In this document: positions 61,395-64,000 of the stretch, in pieces | Layout of the letters: each line of letters begins with the position of its first letter | Position numbering within the stretch: the first letter of the stretch is position 1 | From: Phylloscopus collybita | Lineage: Eukaryota; Chordata; Aves; Passeriformes; Phylloscopidae | Direction of reading: 5' to 3' | Assembly: GCA_027886175.1 (NCBI GenBank) | Contig: JAJNNQ010000075.1 | Span: forward strand, 4,629,001-4,693,000 | Length of the DNA stretch: 64,000 bases | Position numbers and translations under genes: made by a program | Notes under the pieces: generated by a model | Databases searched by the model: none | Seen by the model: only the letters and a program-made list of their open reading frames with translations | What the model was told of the DNA's origin: nothing

Positions 61395-61715
61395 TTCATG
61401 CACCTAGCTACAAGGAAGATGTGGAAAAATTGGACACTGCACACAGGGGAGCAATAAAAATGATCAGAGGACTGAGAAACATGCCCATGATGAAAAGTTG
61501 AAAGTATTATGGTTGTTTAGTCCAGAGAAGTTTGAAAGTGGAGTTTTGTAAATCTTCAAATACATAACAGGTCATTGTAAAAATGAAGGAAACACTTCTC
61601 TTTGGGGGAGTTGGGGAGTGGGGGGAAAGGTTAGGGAAAGACTTATTAGTCTGTAACGGCAGCAAAAAAAAAAAAAAAAAATCAGGTTTAGGTACAGGGG
61701 GAAAAAACCCATTTC
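61395..61715 (+). mobile_element. Old CR1-type LINE fragment, sense
   Basis: The order of landmarks fits a diverged, ancient CR1 subfamily: AGGAAGATGTGGAAAAATTG, GGAGCAATAAAAATGATCAG, TGAGAAACATGCCCATGATG, TTGTTTAGTCCAGAGAAG, CTTCAAATACATAACAGG, then CTGTAACGGCAGCA and AGGTTTAGGTACAGGG. It is more decayed than the other copies, which suggests an early insertion. Confidence 0.75.
61664..61681. repeat. A18 homopolymer inside the old CR1 copy
   Basis: The run sits between GGCAGC and TCAGGTTTAGG, where CR1 normally has a short A-containing stretch, so it looks like local expansion and not an inserted poly-A tail. Confidence 0.9.
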
Positions 61716-62195
61716 TTCAAGTAATAAAAATAAAGTAGTGAAATCCATTGCATATGGACTTTGTAGACTGTCCGGCTCTGGAGACATATAGGAACAAATT
61801 AATTGTTCCCCCAAGTTACAGAAAGGAAAGGTGGAAAATGAAAGATTTTTTTTTTTTACTGGGTAAAACTGACCTGTTGCTGGATTGCTTTATTATTTTT
61901 GTAAGAGCTGTTCCGGGCTGACTTTCTCCTGGAGCACATTGTCCAGTTGACACCAACGCACCTCAGCAGGCAGAGGAAGGATGCCAATGTGGAAAGCTAG
62001 CACAAACCTCCCTCTGCTTGCAACAACTTTTCATGGTAGAGATGCAGGAATTTCAGCTATTTTCTCTATGGGACTGGCTGGAATTTCTCTCCTTATTCAT
62101 TACTCTTGGAGCAGATAATATGGACATCACCTTCAGGGCAGTGACCTAAACAGCACAGATTTAAATTATAGTGGTTCTTTCTCTTCTTTTTCCAG

Positions 62196-62249
62196 GGAGA
62201 CAGAGGCCTGGATGGATTCCCTGGAAAGCCAGGTGTGGAGGGGAAACAG
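62196..62249 (+). CDS. COL22A1: Exon: Gly-X-Y block (54 nt)
   Basis: It codes GDRGLDGFPGKPGVEGKQ, six perfect triplets. The acceptor is CTTCTTTTTCCAG and the donor CAG|GTATGT. The peptide GLDGFPGKPG follows directly on the GTRGDK end of the previous exon, as in collagen XXII as I recall it. This fixes exon order and shows that no exon is missing between the two. Confidence 0.97.
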
Positions 62250-63489
62250 GTATGTGGCAAATAATCAATAACTGAAAGTGTTTCTTTGGAAAGAGTGGAA
62301 CTTGACCCTAAAACTGAGACTTATCCTGGGTGATTGCTGAATCATGGTAGTATCCAATCATGTCCCTATTCTGAGGATCTTTGTTGGCACAGTTTTCTTT
62401 TTTTGTTTGTTTGCTTTTAGAATTAAACTAGAATGCAGTTTAGACTCACAAGAAATACCAGTCCTTTAAACATGACAGCTCAAATATTTGTCTTAATTTT
62501 CATTAAATGCATAAGAAAGGACTCAAAAAAAATTCAGTTGTTTAAGCGCACAACAGGAAAGGAAGAGAACTGGATTTAATATATTGGGTTTGTTTTCAAT
62601 AAGAAAGGCTTGGAAATATTTACATTTTTAAAACAAAAAGGAAACAGCAAATGGCCTAGAAGATCAGTACATTTCTGCTGATCAGACACACACTACTTTG
62701 TCTAAAACCGCTGTCTGTAGATTCCACAAGACTGTTTTCATTACCCAGGGAAATGATACCTAATGAGAAGCATCCTTTTCTTCCAAGGACCTTCTGGTGT
62801 AAATAGCAAAGGACAGAATAAGAAGCAGAGGCCAGAAGTGATTTGCCAAAAGCCATGCAGCTAATCACTGCCACCCTTGAGCCTGATGCCTCCAGGGTGT
62901 ATCATCTGCATCCTGCTCTGTTCCTCAGCCACAGTTTACCTTGTATGAAGAAGTGTGTGTCTAGTTAGTGTTTATCACTATCCTTGCAAGATGGAAATGT
63001 TTTCCGGTGTTACAGATGGATAAAGAACTGGTTTATACTTGCAGCAAATGTAGATGAAGTAGGAAATTGCAGAGGGGTGTGAAGATGGATCCTGTTTCTA
63101 CTTCAAAGGAACAAATTTTCCAAGTGAAACCCTGTTACAGAAGTTGGGTTTTCTGAAGCATTTCTTCCTTTTTAATGTCTAGACACTTAAAAGGGGGTAA
63201 ATCTTCATGCCTGAATTTTATACTAAATTTTGTGTTTGACACTGATACACTCACTGAACCGCAATTCTTCTGAATCAGCTGAAATTGGATTGGTGGCATT
63301 GTGCTTGCTGTGGCATCTCCATTGTTATTCTCTTCCCTCGCTGTGCAGCGGAGTCAAAGCATCCTCATGTTCTATTAGTTCTCCTCAGTGCAATAGGACA
63401 TCGCTGTTTATGATGCCAATACCTGCAGCCTTATGTTTCTCCTGCACTTTAGAAACAAAGAGTTTTCTCTCAATTTTACCTCTTTACAG
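62250..63489 (+). other. COL22A1: Intron, 1240 nt
   Basis: No repeat or exon recognised. Confidence 0.9.
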
Positions 63490-63543
63490 GGCCTTCCTGG
63501 CAGCCCTGGCCCTCCTGGTGTTAGTGGAACCAAAGGAGAAAAG
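63490..63543 (+). CDS. COL22A1: Exon: Gly-X-Y block (54 nt), last exon in the window
   Basis: It codes GLPGSPGPPGVSGTKGEK, six perfect triplets, four of them with Pro in X or Y. The acceptor is ACCTCTTTACAG and the donor AAG|GTAAGC. The helix clearly continues beyond the window. Confidence 0.97.
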
Positions 63544-64000
63544 GTAAGCTGGGATGGGATGCACAGAGTGGATTTAGAAACAGATTTATTAATTCTTGCT
63601 TGGCCCTTTAGTGCTGGAAATATCAGGGCTGTTGGACTAATATATATCTCATTTGTATATAACAAAAATTTTTTATATATTTAAATATTTCACTTTTTTG
63701 ACATGGCTTCAGTCTGAAATGGGTGTGAGTGTTAAAATGTGTCTAGTTATGGCTCCTCTGCTCTTAGTTTAATGCTTGTAGTGAGAGTAGAAGGAAATAG
63801 AATGCAGTTTGGGTAAGGAAATCTTCCTCATCTAAGAAACATGGGTAGAAATGTCAATATGTTTGTGCAGAAGCTGTTTTTTTCTGACCCAGGAGATGTA
63901 GAATTGAATCAGAAAGTGACAACAAAATGCCTCTGAGCCTCCTACCTGCAAAATAATTATTCACTGCTCTCAGCAGCAATTGTGACCTTGTTATTTTTCA
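63544..64000 (+). other. COL22A1: Start of the following intron (partial)
   Basis: The last 457 bases carry no exon or named repeat. The next exon lies past the right edge. Confidence 0.88.

Larger units (their letters stand above)
57757..62195 (+). other. COL22A1: Intron, 4439 nt
   Basis: An old CR1-type copy lies at 61395-61715, with an A18 run inside it. The rest is ordinary intron with no exon recognised. Confidence 0.82.
1..64000 (+). other. COL22A1: Interior of collagen alpha-1(XXII) chain gene, partial at both ends
   Basis: Fifteen exons join in one open frame of 403 full codons plus two bases that complete a Gly codon from an upstream exon. The order is TSPN domain (about 197 residues in three and a half exons), a linker with a C-x-C motif, then Gly-X-Y repeats. 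Collagen XXII is known as a FACIT-like homotrimer secreted into the matrix at tissue junctions, notably the myotendinous junction. What I see is the domain order, the Gly-X-Y exons of 45 or 54 nt and close agreement with the collagen XXII sequence as I remember it. Collagens XVI, XIX and XXI have the same domain order and are the alternatives, but the peptides GIPQVSIRLDGENK and DSRHAELETCCDIPSGP fit XXII best. Missing here: the VWA domain exons, the signal peptide, the rest of the helix and the C-terminal end. Confidence 0.93.

Overview
The window looks like one stretch of the interior of a single large vertebrate gene on the + strand. Fifteen exons, all with AG acceptors and GT donors, join into one continuous frame of 403 full codons (1211 nt). 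The product is part of a FACIT-type collagen: the thrombospondin N-terminal-like (TSPN/laminin-G-like) domain, a Cys-rich linker, then the first 168 residues of a Gly-X-Y region. Several stretches agree with vertebrate collagen XXII alpha-1 as I remember it (unverified), for example the peptides at 23034-23157 and 26789-26869, so I call it COL22A1. Neither end of the gene is inside the window. The upstream von Willebrand A domain, promoter and start codon lie before base 1, and most of the triple helix and the 3' end lie after base 64000.

The organism is most likely a bird. At least eleven decayed CR1 LINE fragments are scattered through the introns, and at 44490-45066 there is an LTR of a type I associate with birds, with TATA box and AATAAA-like signal. 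There are no bacterial-style genes. Exons make up about 2% of the sequence.

Layout: 1-16142, intron with CR1 copies and an unclassified repeat-like block at about 700-1330. 16143-27587, five exons for the TSPN domain and linker. 28036-32945, three collagen exons (45, 54 and 36 nt). 32946-48124, a 15 kb intron carrying the solo LTR, several CR1 pieces, a 64-nt pyrimidine tract and a 160-nt tract made only of A and C. 48125-63543, seven further collagen exons (54, 54, 54, 54, 45, 54, 54 nt). 63544-64000, the start of the next intron.

Every collagen exon starts with an intact Gly codon and is a multiple of 9 nt, so any one could be skipped without a frame change. I found no second protein-coding gene, no tRNA or rRNA gene and no CRISPR. 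Other open reading frames are short, lack family resemblance, or lie in repeats. I did not find a wholly new system; the points most worth a second look are listed as findings.
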